This document shows positions 8,027 to 16,251 of a stretch of 64,000 nucleotides of DNA, piece after piece. The DNA comes from Chitinophagales bacterium. GTDB lineage: Bacteria > Bacteroidota > Bacteroidia > Chitinophagales > UBA2359. The stretch covers positions 1 through 64,000 of the forward strand of contig JAEUUX010000128.1 in assembly GCA_016787295.1 (NCBI GenBank). The letters run 5' to 3'. Under the pieces are notes generated by a model. That model was given only the letters and a program-made list of their open reading frames with translations, did no database searches and was not told the DNA's origin. The translations under genes were made by a program, and so were the position numbers. Each line of letters opens with the position of its first letter. Position 1 is the first letter of the stretch.

Positions 8027-8184
8027 ATATTGATACATCGCTGACCTCTTACGCCAAATAGCACTATGAAAACGAAATATACTCAATACAAATCGGTTAT
8101 CAATTGTATTGATGGATAGCTGCTGCAACTTACTTTTTTTGACATTACGCACAAAGTTTTTAATCTTTTACAACATACGGTACT

Positions 8185-9654
8185 ATGAACTGGAACAAAC
8201 AGATTACTTTGGTGATAGGTCCTGTGGTGGGCATTTTGTTGATGCTTTATGGTAACTTGGACGCAAGTCATGCCACTATTTGGCGCATGATAGGTGTGGT
8301 GTTTTGGGTAGCTTGGTGGTGGATGACCGAAGCCGTAAATTTAGCCGTTACCTCTTTGTTGCCCTTTGTTTTGCTGCCTATTTTAGGGATAGTTGATTCC
8401 AAGACGGTGGCAGAGAAGTATTTTGACCAGATTATTTTTTTGTTTATCGGCGGTTTTATGATTTCTTATGCGATTGAGAAATGGAATTTACACCAGCGTC
8501 TTTCGCTAAGTATTTTGATGCGTTTGGGTAAAAATCCAAGTTATATTCTGGCGGCAGTTATGGGAACAACTTTCTTTATTTCTATGTGGATGTCCAATAC
8601 TGCTACTGTAATGATGTTGATTACGGCTGTTTTGGCGATATATAATGCTATGAAAGACCGTTTGACCGAAGCCGAAAGCCGTAATATAGCTACGGCGCTA
8701 TTGTTGGGGCTGGCATATTCGGCATCATTGGGCGGCATGGCAACCCTTGTTGGCACACCGACCAACTTGATTTTTTATAGCAAATTCGGTGAGTTTTATC
8801 CCGATAACGAGCAACTTACCTTTACCTCATGGTTAGCTGTTGGTTTTCCTGTTGCTTTGTGCTTATTGGTGTTTAACTTTTTGGTTTTGCGGTATCGCTA
8901 CATTGGCGCGTCCGCTAAGTTGGAGTTTGACCGCCGAATGTTTGCTACTGCCTACGAAGACTTGGGAAAATTTAGTTATGAAGAAAAAATAGTGACCGCT
9001 ATCAGTGCAACAACCGCTTTGCTGTGGTTCACGCGCAGTCCTATCAAAATAGGCAGCTACAGTCTCTTTGGCTGGGGCAGTTGGTTTCCGAAAGATTTTG
9101 TACAAGACAGTACGGTAGCTATTGCTATGGCTTTATTGTTGTTTTTGATTCCTTCCAAACAACGAGCAGGCGAACGGATTCTACATTGGAGCGATGTGCA
9201 ACGCTTGCCTTTTGGTATTGTCTTATTGTTTGGAGGTGGTTTTGCGTTGGCAAAAGGTTTTGAGGTATCAGGTTTAGACCGTTATTTGGCACAACAATTA
9301 GATTTTTTACACCAAGCTCCGCCAATTTTGTTGTTATTGGGTGTGGCAGCTATGGTGTGTATTATAAGCGAATTGGCTTCTAATGTGGCGAGCATTCAGT
9401 TGGTTTTACCTATCCTAAAAGCCCTCCAAATCACGACAGGTTTGCCACCCATTTTGTTGATGATGCCTGCTACTCTGGCTGCTTCGTTGGGATTTATGTT
9501 GCCTGTGGCTACGGCACCCAATACTATTGTTTTTGGGACGGGTTTGGTGGAGCTGAAAGCCATGTATAGAGTCGGTTTTTGGTTAGATGTGATGGGCATT
9601 ATTTTGATTATTGGTTTGTCTATGTTATTGATTCCGCTGGTTTTTGGTGGATAA
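8185..9654 (+). CDS. SLC13/DASS-family sodium-coupled anion symporter
   Basis: This is a 489-residue polytopic inner-membrane protein of the divalent anion:Na+ symporter family, which imports dicarboxylates, citrate or sulfate. Two inverted-repeat SNT-type motifs that form the substrate and sodium sites are visible: MWMSNTATVMML (near residue 134) and SELASNVASIQLVLP (near residue 395). GTPTNLIF and a GWWMTEA-like start (WWWMTEAVNLAVTSLLP) also match. The length is typical. No sequence feature separates dicarboxylate from other substrates with certainty. The gene stands alone, between a dispersed repeat and a terminator at 9798. Confidence 0.92.
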   Translation: MNWNKQITLVIGPVVGILLMLYGNLDASHATIWRMIGVVFWVAWWWMTEAVNLAVTSLLPFVLLPILGIVDSKTVAEKYFDQIIFLFIGGFMISYAIEKWNLHQRLSLSILMRLGKNPSYILAAVMGTTFFISMWMSNTATVMMLITAVLAIYNAMKDRLTEAESRNIATALLLGLAYSASLGGMATLVGTPTNLIFYSKFGEFYPDNEQLTFTSWLAVGFPVALCLLVFNFLVLRYRYIGASAKLEFDRRMFATAYEDLGKFSYEEKIVTAISATTALLWFTRSPIKIGSYSLFGWGSWFPKDFVQDSTVAIAMALLLFLIPSKQRAGERILHWSDVQRLPFGIVLLFGGGFALAKGFEVSGLDRYLAQQLDFLHQAPPILLLLGVAAMVCIISELASNVASIQLVLPILKALQITTGLPPILLMMPATLAASLGFMLPVATAPNTIVFGTGLVELKAMYRVGFWLDVMGIILIIGLSMLLIPLVFGG

Positions 9655-9797
9655 TTGGCTATTGATTCATTATCTATAAACTTTTACAACTTTATTGCTT
9701 ACACAAGCTTTGTTGTTGGTGTGCAAAAATATGTGATGCTTACCAGTCTAAGTTTTGCTCGATAATATTCGTGTTTTTTTTGCACAAATGTTGCAGT

Positions 9798-9853
9798 AAT
9801 ATCCCTATTTCCTTTCTCAAAAAGGCGGTAGGGATATTTTTTTGTTTAGGGGA
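9798..9853 (+). terminator. Terminator of the SLC13 transporter gene
   Basis: The arms AATATCCCTA (9798-9807) and TAGGGATATT (9839-9848) pair perfectly, with an inner CCTTT/AAAGG helix, and the outer stem runs into a T tract (9847-9853). Confidence 0.85.
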
Positions 9854-10395
9854 TTATTGGGCAATATTTCAAAAAAATAGAATGGCTTTTTTATGCTATT
9901 GGAATATGTTTGGAGGCTTATTGTGTTGGTAAAGTTTGTTTAGACAAGATGTTTTTACACCTGATAAAGCATTGTTTTTCCAAATTTAGCAAAAAAAACA
10001 ACAATTTTATGCACACCAATTTTGCAGATAGAAAGCATTTTTTTATAGGTATACATTGCTCAAAAATCGGTTTGGTTTTGTTTGTTCTTTTGTGTTGGTA
10101 TAGTGGTGTGCTGTTTTGCTGGCTTACTATAGGGGTAAAAACAAAGATTTTTTTCATGCAAAAAAGTAGTTAAAAATTTACTGAATATTAGGTTTCTATT
10201 GTACTGTTTTTATGCTCTGTCTGTGTTATTTACTTCCTATTATGTTGTATCATTGTAGGGGGGTATAATACTGTTTGAGGTGCTTAGATAATGGGCTAAA
10301 GGCTTTGTAAAGGCATGTTTGGGAGATATAAAATGGCTTTTGTACACAAAAAAAGGGATTTAATGATTATTTGGGTGCTATTCTTGCATTGACTT
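9854..10395. other. AT-rich stretch without a convincing gene
   Basis: A possible reading frame runs from about 9949 (ATG) to 10173 and would give a Phe/Lys/Cys-rich peptide with one hydrophobic segment. It has no recognisable domain, no promoter and poor codon character, so I do not call it. Nothing else is evident. Confidence 0.5.
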
Positions 10396-10620
10396 ATGCC
10401 AAAAGAAGTTTGTTTGGTTCATTATTATACCATTTTTAGGTGGTACGGACATGATTTAACTCATTATGGGTATTATTTGGCTTGGTACGGACATAATTTT
10501 TCTTCTTACATATAAGGTTCGGTCTCATACGAGTGACGTTTGGCTAAGTACGGGAATGATTTAACTCCTTACGGGAATGATTCAACTAAGTACGGGAATG
10601 ATTTAACTCCTTTAGTTTAA
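10396..10620 (+). pseudogene. Decayed heptapeptide-repeat reading frame (Y-G-x-D-L-T-x)
   Basis: One frame runs through the whole 21-bp array. It starts at ATG 10396 and reads 39 codons to TAA at 10513-10515, then continues in the same frame through a second stop (TGA 10534-10536) to TAA 10618-10620. Aligned heptads are YYTIFRW, YGHDLTH, YGYYLAW, YGHNFSS, YI*GSVS, YE*RLAK, YGNDLTP, YGNDSTK and YGNDLTP. Tyr holds position 1 in every unit, Gly usually position 2, and Leu is common at position 5. The other plus-strand frames are broken by stops at once. This suggests a formerly coding array, or a surviving 39-residue microprotein. I do not know the family. Confidence 0.45.
10403..10612 (+). repeat. 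21-bp tandem repeat array, 8 clear and about 2 degenerate units
   Basis: Units of exactly 21 bases start at 10445, 10466, 10487, 10508, 10529, 10550, 10571 and 10592. The best units read ACGGGAATGATTTAACTCCTT (positions 10550 and 10592 are identical). Units at 10403 and 10424 are more divergent but keep the phase. The spacing never slips, which is unusual for such diverged units in non-coding DNA. Confidence 0.85.
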
Positions 10621-10951
10621 AATTCCTCTATATATGAACGTTACTTTACATCATTTTTTTTATTTCCTCATGCCCCAAAAGCAAAAACGGAGGAAGTAGA
10701 AAGAATAGCTTTTTTTATGACAGGAAATTTGGATAAAATGGGAGGATATTATGAGCAATTTTTGTGTCTGATATTAGGTTTCTAAGAACGAAAATTATTG
10801 TCCAAATGCTGCTCCAAATCATTTGGATTGTTGCTTATTATGTTTTTCTGTGTGGCTAATACTTTGATAGGTTTTCATTGTTGAGTAGTAGAATAAAAAA
10901 AGGTGTTTGATGTATATCGAACATAGTTTGTTGGCTTGTTTATATAGCCCA
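10621..10951. other. Non-coding stretch downstream of the array
   Basis: About 330 AT-rich bases. I see no open reading frame of useful length, no promoter of the local TTTG/TACCTTTG type and no repeat. It ends at the strong palindrome at 10952. Confidence 0.5.
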
Positions 10952-10996
10952 ACAAAAACCCCCTATTGTCGCAGGAGGACAATAGGGGGTTTTTGT
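10952..10996 (-). terminator. Long perfect palindromic terminator
   Basis: Arms of 19 bases (10952-10970 and 10978-10996) pair perfectly around a 7-base loop. The stem carries CCCCCTATTGTC, with A5 and T5 tracts in its outer part, so it could stop transcription in either direction. It lies 54 bases past the stop of the App1-like gene on the minus strand. Confidence 0.85.
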
Positions 10997-11049
10997 AAAA
11001 AAAATATCATTTATTGGCATTAGCAATTTTGCTTTGCTGTAACAAAAGT

Positions 11050-12135
11050 TTATAGCAGCGGCATGGCGGCTTGTACTTTCTGAAAATTATCGAGTGTGAT
11101 GTATTGGTTGAGCAGGGCGTGTTGTGCCATATCCAACGAACTGTCAAACAACAATACTTCGTGGTGTTCCTCTTGTTCTATCAGCTCCAAAATGCGTTGT
11201 TGTCTTTCGGGGTTTTGCACATTTCGGATATAAATGGCAAGTATACGCTTTGGAAAAAGGCGGGCAATGTGGAGGTAAATGTCTGTATCTTTTTCGCCAC
11301 TATCTCCGATGAGAATAAAAGGCAGTTGGGGATAGGTCTGTAGGATTTTGACAATAGACCGATGTTTATGTTGTTGATAGGCAGTAGGATTTTTTTTGCT
11401 CCAACCAAAATCGCGCAAAGCAATAGGACCAAAAGGCATTTTATTGAGGTATAAAACGTCTATCAATAGGTCATACAAGTTCCAAGGACCGTTGGAGACA
11501 TAAAAAATAGGATTTTGGGGTGTGTGGTCAGTATTTTTTTGTTTGCCATAACACAAAGCCCAATACAACTGTGCTACTCCCGGAAACACATTGCGGGTAT
11601 ATGCGTTGTTGAGGAGGGTTGTATAGAGCATCTTAGTTTTTGAAACGACACCCGTATAAATTACTGTGTCGTCAATATCGCTAATAACGCCCATCGTGGC
11701 TGTTTCGGGGACGATACGGATTTGTCCTTCGCCTTGTTCGGGTTGTTGTAGTATTTCGTCGCCAATTTGCTGCACAACCACATTGTAGCTCGTCCAACCC
11801 GCATTGATGTTCAAGGGGTGCTGGAGGTGTGCCTGCAACTCAAAAAAGCCTTCGGAGTCTGTCCTGACCGTGAAACTTTCGTTTCCAAGCGAGATAGATA
11901 GGTGAGCATCGGCAATTTCGTCGCTCTCAAATCGGTGGTACATATTGACCAAGTTTCGCCAATAGCCGTCAGAAGGGTTGAGGCGAATAAACTTCGACCA
12001 TAGGAGCCTTCCCTTGAAAATGATTGTTTTTGGGGTACCATAGCTTAGGTAACAATGAATATCGACTACTGTGGGGCGTTGTTTGTTGGTGGTATATTTT
12101 TTGATTTGCTGTTCTATGTAGGAAAAAAATTTCAT
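11050..12135 (-). CDS. App1-family (DUF2183) phosphatase-like protein
   Basis: This is a 361-residue protein with the catalytic pattern of the App1 / DUF2183 family. App1 members are HAD-like phosphatidate phosphatases. The nucleophile motif is Asp-x-Asp-x-Thr in VISDIDDTVIYTG (near residue 153). The second motif is FYVSNGPWNLYDLL, and the late acid motif is LIGDSGEKDTDIY. An N-terminal beta-rich domain (residues 20-130) precedes it, as is common in bacterial members. There is no signal peptide. A likely promoter is TTG-N20-TAATTTTG on the minus strand (12155-12185). The bacterial substrate is not established, so lipid phosphatase activity is inferred from the family. Confidence 0.85.
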   Translation of the reverse strand: MKFFSYIEQQIKKYTTNKQRPTVVDIHCYLSYGTPKTIIFKGRLLWSKFIRLNPSDGYWRNLVNMYHRFESDEIADAHLSISLGNESFTVRTDSEGFFELQAHLQHPLNINAGWTSYNVVVQQIGDEILQQPEQGEGQIRIVPETATMGVISDIDDTVIYTGVVSKTKMLYTTLLNNAYTRNVFPGVAQLYWALCYGKQKNTDHTPQNPIFYVSNGPWNLYDLLIDVLYLNKMPFGPIALRDFGWSKKNPTAYQQHKHRSIVKILQTYPQLPFILIGDSGEKDTDIYLHIARLFPKRILAIYIRNVQNPERQQRILELIEQEEHHEVLLFDSSLDMAQHALLNQYITLDNFQKVQAAMPLL

Positions 12136-12154
12136 TAGTTTGGGTCTTTGCAGG

Positions 12155-12185
12155 CAAAATTAGCGGTTTTTGGGCAGAAAAACAA
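12155..12185 (-). promoter_or_regulatory. Probable promoter of the App1-like gene
   Basis: On the minus strand TTG (12185-12183) and TAATTTTG (12162-12155) are separated by 20 bases. The second box fits the TAnnTTTG consensus but not the stronger TACCTTTG form seen elsewhere here. Confidence 0.5.
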
Positions 12186-12237
12186 GTTTTAGTGCTAAAA
12201 AAGGTACAAAAACTATTAATTGGGCTTTGTTGGGTGT

Positions 12238-13494
12238 TTATTTTGGCAAGACCAACTTTACGGATTCGCAAGTTTTTTTGTCGCTACTGACGAGCAATGA
12301 ACGTTCCTGCACGCCGTCGTCTATGCTCATGCCGACGGTGTTGGTGGGGCGGGAACCTTCGCTGACAATACAAAAAACGAGGTAGTTATCCCCATCGGGG
12401 TCTAAGTGGAGTTGGAAAGTTGTTCGTGTATTTTTGAGAAGACAATTCTCCGTAATCCATTTGCCGTTGCAATAAACAGCCACACGGTCGCCGTCTTCGT
12501 AGTCTTTGTCCCACAAATGCAGTTTAACGGTTGTATCATGCAGGCGCATTTGTTTTCCACGAATGACTTTTCGCTTAGATAGGGTGTCGGGTGCGGTGCG
12601 GTATTGGTAGGGCGGCGGCGGAGGTAGGGCGGCAAGGGTCGGGACGGTGTTGGCGGGCGGCGGAGGCACAGCCACCATAGTCGGGACGGTTTTTATGGGC
12701 AGCGGAGGCGATACAGTTGGCGAAATAGGAGCAGGAGCGGCGTTTTCTGCCACAAAAACGGGTACTTTAGCAGTATCCAAGCTAATTAATTTGGGTAGAT
12801 AGGCAATTTTTAGGTAATCTGCCGCTACCGTAGCACCATTGCTCACCCAAAAACCGATTCTATTGCCATATAATTCCTTAAAAGGACTTTGGTAAACAAG
12901 TTGTTTGTTGACAAAATAATAGCACATAGAATCCACCTTGCGCACCGTGAGGCGGTTATAGGCATTGTGATAATAAACAGATTTGTGTTCGGTTGGGTGG
13001 CGGTCATATTTCCAACCAAATTCAAATTGTGCGACACTAAAACGTCCATTAATGCTCGCATTAAAATTGTGTTCACAACACAAATTGCGTCCCCACAATA
13101 AACCATACATTGCAGTGTCGCTATTGAATTTTGCCATACGAAATCCACCTTCTATCTCAAAGTCCAAACTGTCGTTTAGCTCCAACTCACGTGCCACATA
13201 GCGTCCCGATGTTTCGTCTTGGATAGAATCTTTGGAAGTGAGGTAATAGTAACTATCAACAATTTTGTGAATAGACCATCGTCCGTCGACCTCCAAGTTC
13301 CAATGTTGCTCATTATTGTCAAAATTATCGAAAAATAAGACATTCTTACAACCATTTGGATATTGATAGTATTCTTTAGGGTCGGGACGGTAAGATACCG
13401 TTTGGGCTTGCAAGGACGTAGCGACCAACAGCACAAGCCAAGCCGCATAGCCCATCGCCCAACAGCGGGAGCTACAAAGAAAATAGGCAGCCAT
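12238..13494 (-). CDS. Secreted protein with laminin-G/LamG-like domain and proline-rich linker
   Basis: This is a 418-residue exported protein; the hydrophobic stretch YAAWLVLLVATSLQAQ ends near residue 31. Residues 45-235 look like a concanavalin-type beta-sandwich: FFDNFDNNEQHW, then GRWSIHK, YHNAYNRLTVRKV and IGFWVSNGATVAADYLKIAYLP at the end. A proline/valine-rich linker (residues 255-300) with repeated TVPT and PPPP follows. The C-terminal domain (WDKDYEDGDRVAVYCNGKWI onward) is a beta-rich module; I associate the DxEDGDxVxVxxNG pattern with Bacteroidota surface proteins. No enzyme motif is seen. The gene is alone, 102 bases upstream of the App1-like gene on the same strand. The function is unknown. 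Confidence 0.75.
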   Translation of the reverse strand: MAAYFLCSSRCWAMGYAAWLVLLVATSLQAQTVSYRPDPKEYYQYPNGCKNVLFFDNFDNNEQHWNLEVDGRWSIHKIVDSYYYLTSKDSIQDETSGRYVARELELNDSLDFEIEGGFRMAKFNSDTAMYGLLWGRNLCCEHNFNASINGRFSVAQFEFGWKYDRHPTEHKSVYYHNAYNRLTVRKVDSMCYYFVNKQLVYQSPFKELYGNRIGFWVSNGATVAADYLKIAYLPKLISLDTAKVPVFVAENAAPAPISPTVSPPLPIKTVPTMVAVPPPPANTVPTLAALPPPPPYQYRTAPDTLSKRKVIRGKQMRLHDTTVKLHLWDKDYEDGDRVAVYCNGKWITENCLLKNTRTTFQLHLDPDGDNYLVFCIVSEGSRPTNTVGMSIDDGVQERSLLVSSDKKTCESVKLVLPK

Positions 13495-13762
13495 AATAAA
13501 AAAGGGTTTGCTATCTATATAGCAATTTTGTTGCCGAATTTGTAATTAATAAAATTTTTAGGACGAATAGCGCAGCAAAAGCAAAAAAAAGGGATTGAGG
13601 GAGTATATAGTAGCAAAAAAAAACAAAAAGAGATTTGACAGGACGTAGCATTTCAACAATATCGGATATTGGGCAAGTTGGGGCAAAAAAGATATTTTGG
13701 CACAATTTATGGTGCAGATAGCAATAAACTAATGCTATTAATATTAGCTAAATTCTTTTTTT

Positions 13763-14314
13763 ATGCAACATCTCATAATGTTTTGTCTATTGGCTGTTAG
13801 TACTTTATGGACAACATTTCCCGTTTTTGCCTCTCCCGACCTCACCATGACCGAATTTATGCGCAGCCCAATTGGGGGCGTTGGGGGAACAACCGTTACG
13901 CCACCGCCTATCCAAGCAGGTAGCACGGTTTTGGTGACAGGTTCGATGCAAAACATCGGTAACGGAGCAAGTATCGGCACTCAAATTCGCTTTTATTTGT
14001 CCACCGATGTCGCCCACAGTGCTGAGGATATACAGTTAGGGACGATGAATGGCACTCCTTTGGCTGTCAATGCCATACAGTTCATTATAGAACAATCCTT
14101 GACCATTCCCGCTAATGTAGCAGCAGGCAACTATTATATTTTGTGCTATGTTGATGCGTCTAATGCCATCTTCGAAGACAACGAAAACAACAATATATTC
14201 GGTTTTCCGATAAGCATAGACCAAGCAACAAGCAAGCCGATTCGTGCTACTGTTGCTCCAAATATGACCGCCAAAAATAGTACGTTTTTCGAGGGTTTTA
14301 ATTTTGGAAAATAG
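13763..14314 (+). CDS. Secreted CARDB-domain protein
   Basis: This is a 183-residue exported protein with a signal peptide ending near FPVFAS. The mature part is one CARDB-type beta-sandwich: PDLTMTEF, then the spacing pattern VTGSMQNIGNGAS, IRFYLSTD, a SLTIPANVAAGNYYILCYVD strand and DNENNN near the end, typical of this cell-adhesion-related domain. The short C-terminal tail is not a T9SS sorting domain. It may bind other surface proteins, but nothing nearby identifies a partner. Confidence 0.75.
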   Translation: MQHLIMFCLLAVSTLWTTFPVFASPDLTMTEFMRSPIGGVGGTTVTPPPIQAGSTVLVTGSMQNIGNGASIGTQIRFYLSTDVAHSAEDIQLGTMNGTPLAVNAIQFIIEQSLTIPANVAAGNYYILCYVDASNAIFEDNENNNIFGFPISIDQATSKPIRATVAPNMTAKNSTFFEGFNFGK

Positions 14315-14518
14315 GGCTTATGAGCAGGATATATAGGGCAAAAAGCCACTTTTGGGAATAAATTAAGCCGCCGAAAACTTGCTATAACTATTCCTATTAT
14401 TCACGTTTTTTTGTCTTGCATTACCCCATAAAGCAGTATCTGCTCCCATAAAAAAACACTACATATCGCCACCAAAAGTAGGAAAAAATAGTGGTTCTAC
14501 CTACTATAGCTTGTTAAA

Positions 14519-14560
14519 AGTGCCATACCTTGACTAAAATAGGTGTGGCACTTTGTTGTT
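14519..14560 (+). terminator. Hairpin terminator running into the next promoter
   Basis: The arms 14519-14530 and 14541-14552 (AGTGCCATACCT/AGGTGTGGCACT) pair with one G-U. The T-rich tail CTTTGTTGTTT overlaps the TTTG box of the promoter at 14552. Confidence 0.6.
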
Positions 14561-14582
14561 TACAGAAAAAAACCTACCTTTG
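14552..14582 (+). promoter_or_regulatory. Bacteroidota-type promoter
   Basis: TTTG (14552-14555), 19-base spacer, TACCTTTG (14575-14582). It lies 16 bases before the ATG at 14599 and likely drives the small gene and the cyclophilin gene. Confidence 0.8.
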
Positions 14583-14598
14583 CGCCCAAATAATAGAT

Positions 14599-14958
14599 AT
14601 GTTTACAGAAAACCCTGCTGTCCTTGATGACCTGTATTTTCAATGGGAGTTTTTATTGGTAGAATTAGCCGAAACTTTGGGCAAGAAACCCGATTTACAG
14701 GCTATTCTATTTCTTATTGGCATACAAGAATCGGGACAATCACCCCGCAAATTCAAAAAAGAAGAAAAACAAGACCTTATGCACGTGGCAGTATGTCACT
14801 TGTTGTCGAATTCAGGTTATTTTGAATTGATAGGGCGCGACGAAGATGGCTGGCCCCACTATCGCACCCTCCAACCTTTGCCTACCGAATACAAAGGTTT
14901 GGTGGTAGAAGAAGTATTGCTCAAAACAGAAATACTGCGCTATTTCGAGAAAATATAA
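14599..14958 (+). CDS. Conserved-looking small hypothetical protein upstream of a cyclophilin
   Basis: This is a 119-residue soluble, acidic, mainly helical protein. Segments such as LQAILFLIGIQESGQ, KEEKQDLMHVAVCHLLS and DEDGWPHY suggest a folded domain, but I do not recognise the family. The frame is open further upstream, but the ATG at 14599 follows a well-placed promoter (14552-14582). An earlier start would lie before or within the promoter, so 14599 is chosen. The cyclophilin gene starts 38 bases downstream without a terminator, which points to an operon. Confidence 0.75.
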   Translation: MFTENPAVLDDLYFQWEFLLVELAETLGKKPDLQAILFLIGIQESGQSPRKFKKEEKQDLMHVAVCHLLSNSGYFELIGRDEDGWPHYRTLQPLPTEYKGLVVEEVLLKTEILRYFEKI

Positions 14959-14996
14959 CATTACTTTCCCCATATAAAACCCAAAAACTCATAAAT

Positions 14997-15650
14997 ATGT
15001 CAAAACAATTTCTAGCACTTATTGTACTATGCTTTGCACTGATGAGTGCCTGCAAAAACAATCAAAAAACAGCTACTATTACTACCGATTATGGAACAAT
15101 TACGGTTAAGTTGTATAACGAAACACCCCAACATCGCGACAATTTCCTGAAACTGGCTAATGAAGGTTTCTACAATGGCACTTTGTTTCACCGTGTTATT
15201 AGCGAGTTTATGATACAAGGCGGAGACCCTGATTCTAAAAATGCTACACCCGAACAAATGCTCGGACAAGGCGAACCCGGTTATACTATCCCCGCCGAAT
15301 TGGTGCCGAAACTCTACCACAAACGCGGTGCCTTGTGTGCTGCCCGCAAAAGCGATCAAATTAATCCCGAAAAACAATCATCAGGTTCACAATTCTATAT
15401 TGTACAAGGCAAAAAATGGACTGATATAGAACTACAACAAATAGAAGCTATGACAGGTACCAAATTTGGCGAAGTAGAAAAGAAAACCTATAAAGAAATA
15501 GGTGGAACGCCTATGCTCGATGGAAAATATACCGTTTTTGGTGAGGTTATATCAGGCATGGAGGTAGTAGACAAAATTGCTGAACAACCCACCGGCCCCG
15601 CCGACCGTCCTTTGCAAGATGTAAAAATGACTATCAAAATGAATAATTAG
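14997..15650 (+). CDS. Cyclophilin-type peptidyl-prolyl isomerase lipoprotein
   Basis: This is a 217-residue envelope protein that catalyses proline cis-trans isomerisation. The N-terminus is a lipoprotein signal (LIVLCFALMSAC, lipidated Cys19). The cyclophilin domain follows: TITTDYGTITVKLYNE, NFLKLANEGFYNGTLFHRV with the catalytic Arg, FMIQGGDP, SGSQFYIVQGKKW and YTVFGEVISGMEVVDKI. An insertion between residues 75 and 120 (GYTIPAEL..., RGALCAAR) matches bacterial periplasmic members. It is the second gene of a two-gene unit and is closed by the hairpin at 15692. Confidence 0.93.
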   Translation: MSKQFLALIVLCFALMSACKNNQKTATITTDYGTITVKLYNETPQHRDNFLKLANEGFYNGTLFHRVISEFMIQGGDPDSKNATPEQMLGQGEPGYTIPAELVPKLYHKRGALCAARKSDQINPEKQSSGSQFYIVQGKKWTDIELQQIEAMTGTKFGEVEKKTYKEIGGTPMLDGKYTVFGEVISGMEVVDKIAEQPTGPADRPLQDVKMTIKMNN

Positions 15651-15691
15651 CCTATATCTGCTCCTTATTTTGTTAAACATCAACCATACCC

Positions 15692-15742
15692 AAAAGTATT
15701 GGCAGCTACTGTCCTTGCGACAATAGCTGCCAATACTTTTTT
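15692..15742 (+). terminator. Strong terminator after the cyclophilin gene
   Basis: Arms of 22 bases (15692-15713 and 15719-15740) pair with one mismatch and end in T6. Confidence 0.85.
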
Positions 15743-15761
15743 GAACAAAAAACAAAACTCA

Positions 15762-15897
15762 ATGAACAAAAGGCGTATCAATAAAAGCACTTTTGGGTAC
15801 AATTTGTTTGCCGTCTATCAACTCAAATAGCAATTCTATAGCACTTTTGCCCAATTGATAGCCCGATGTTTTTATGTCAAGGTATAAGTGACTTTAG
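15762..15897 (-). pseudogene. Relic of a LacI-family regulator (C-terminal end)
   Basis: On the minus strand the bases read PKVTY, then a frame change, then KTSGYQLGKSAIELLFELI and DGKQIVPKSAFIDTPFVH before TGA. This is the typical final helix and strand of LacI-type regulators (GxxAxxLLxxLI). A one-base shift near 15880-15890 restores YLDIKTSGYQLG, so the frame is broken. No DNA-binding part is left. It abuts another relic read on the opposite strand. Confidence 0.55.
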
Positions 15898-15900
15898 GGT

Positions 15901-16090
15901 GTTTATGGGGCGCAACTATATACAATCGCATGAACAACGGTTGGCGCGCGGAGGCGACGTGTTTGCTGATAATTTGAATAATACTTTGGCAATAGAACAC
16001 AAAATTATTAGCCCTCATGCTGCGATAGCTAATGTTTATGTCAATGCCAATTATGATGTTTGTATCACTAAAAACAATCCTATTCTATAA
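15901..16090 (+). pseudogene. C-terminal fragment of an unrecognised protein
   Basis: About 60 codons are open from 15908 (MGRNYIQSHEQRLARGGDVF) to TAA at 16088. The residue composition looks protein-like (HKIISPHAAIANVYVNANYD), but there is no start region, promoter or upstream domain. The sequence joins the LacI relic head to head. It is probably the remains of a gene lost by deletion; the family is not recognised. Confidence 0.4.
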
Positions 16091-16117
16091 CCATCAATAG
16101 CTGCCAAAACAAAATAC

Positions 16118-16160
16118 AAAAGACCACCATTGTTCTCTACCAAAACAATAGTGGTCTTTT
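16118..16160. terminator. Bidirectional hairpin terminator
   Basis: The arms 16118-16134 and 16144-16160 (AAAAGACCACC.../...GTGGTCTTTT) pair with one mismatch. U-rich tails occur on both strands. It probably serves pyk on the minus strand. Confidence 0.75.
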
Positions 16161-16251
16161 TGTGATAATATTGTTAAAATGAGCAAAAAATATGCTTTTT
16201 GTGAACCTTTTTACCTATTGGCTTGTTCATTAGAACAACTACTCAGATAGA

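Noticed and set aside
7822-8061. Reading frames across the dispersed repeat copies (also at 32718, 43928 and 49591)
   Set aside because: They merely translate the GC-rich repeat (ALASAESNAAP-like peptides) and differ in start and end at each copy.
9949-10173. Small membrane-like reading frame
   Set aside because: Phe/Lys/Cys-rich AT-driven composition, no promoter and no family resemblance.
10445-10612. CRISPR array
   Set aside because: The 21-base units follow each other directly with no unique spacers, and no cas gene is in the window.
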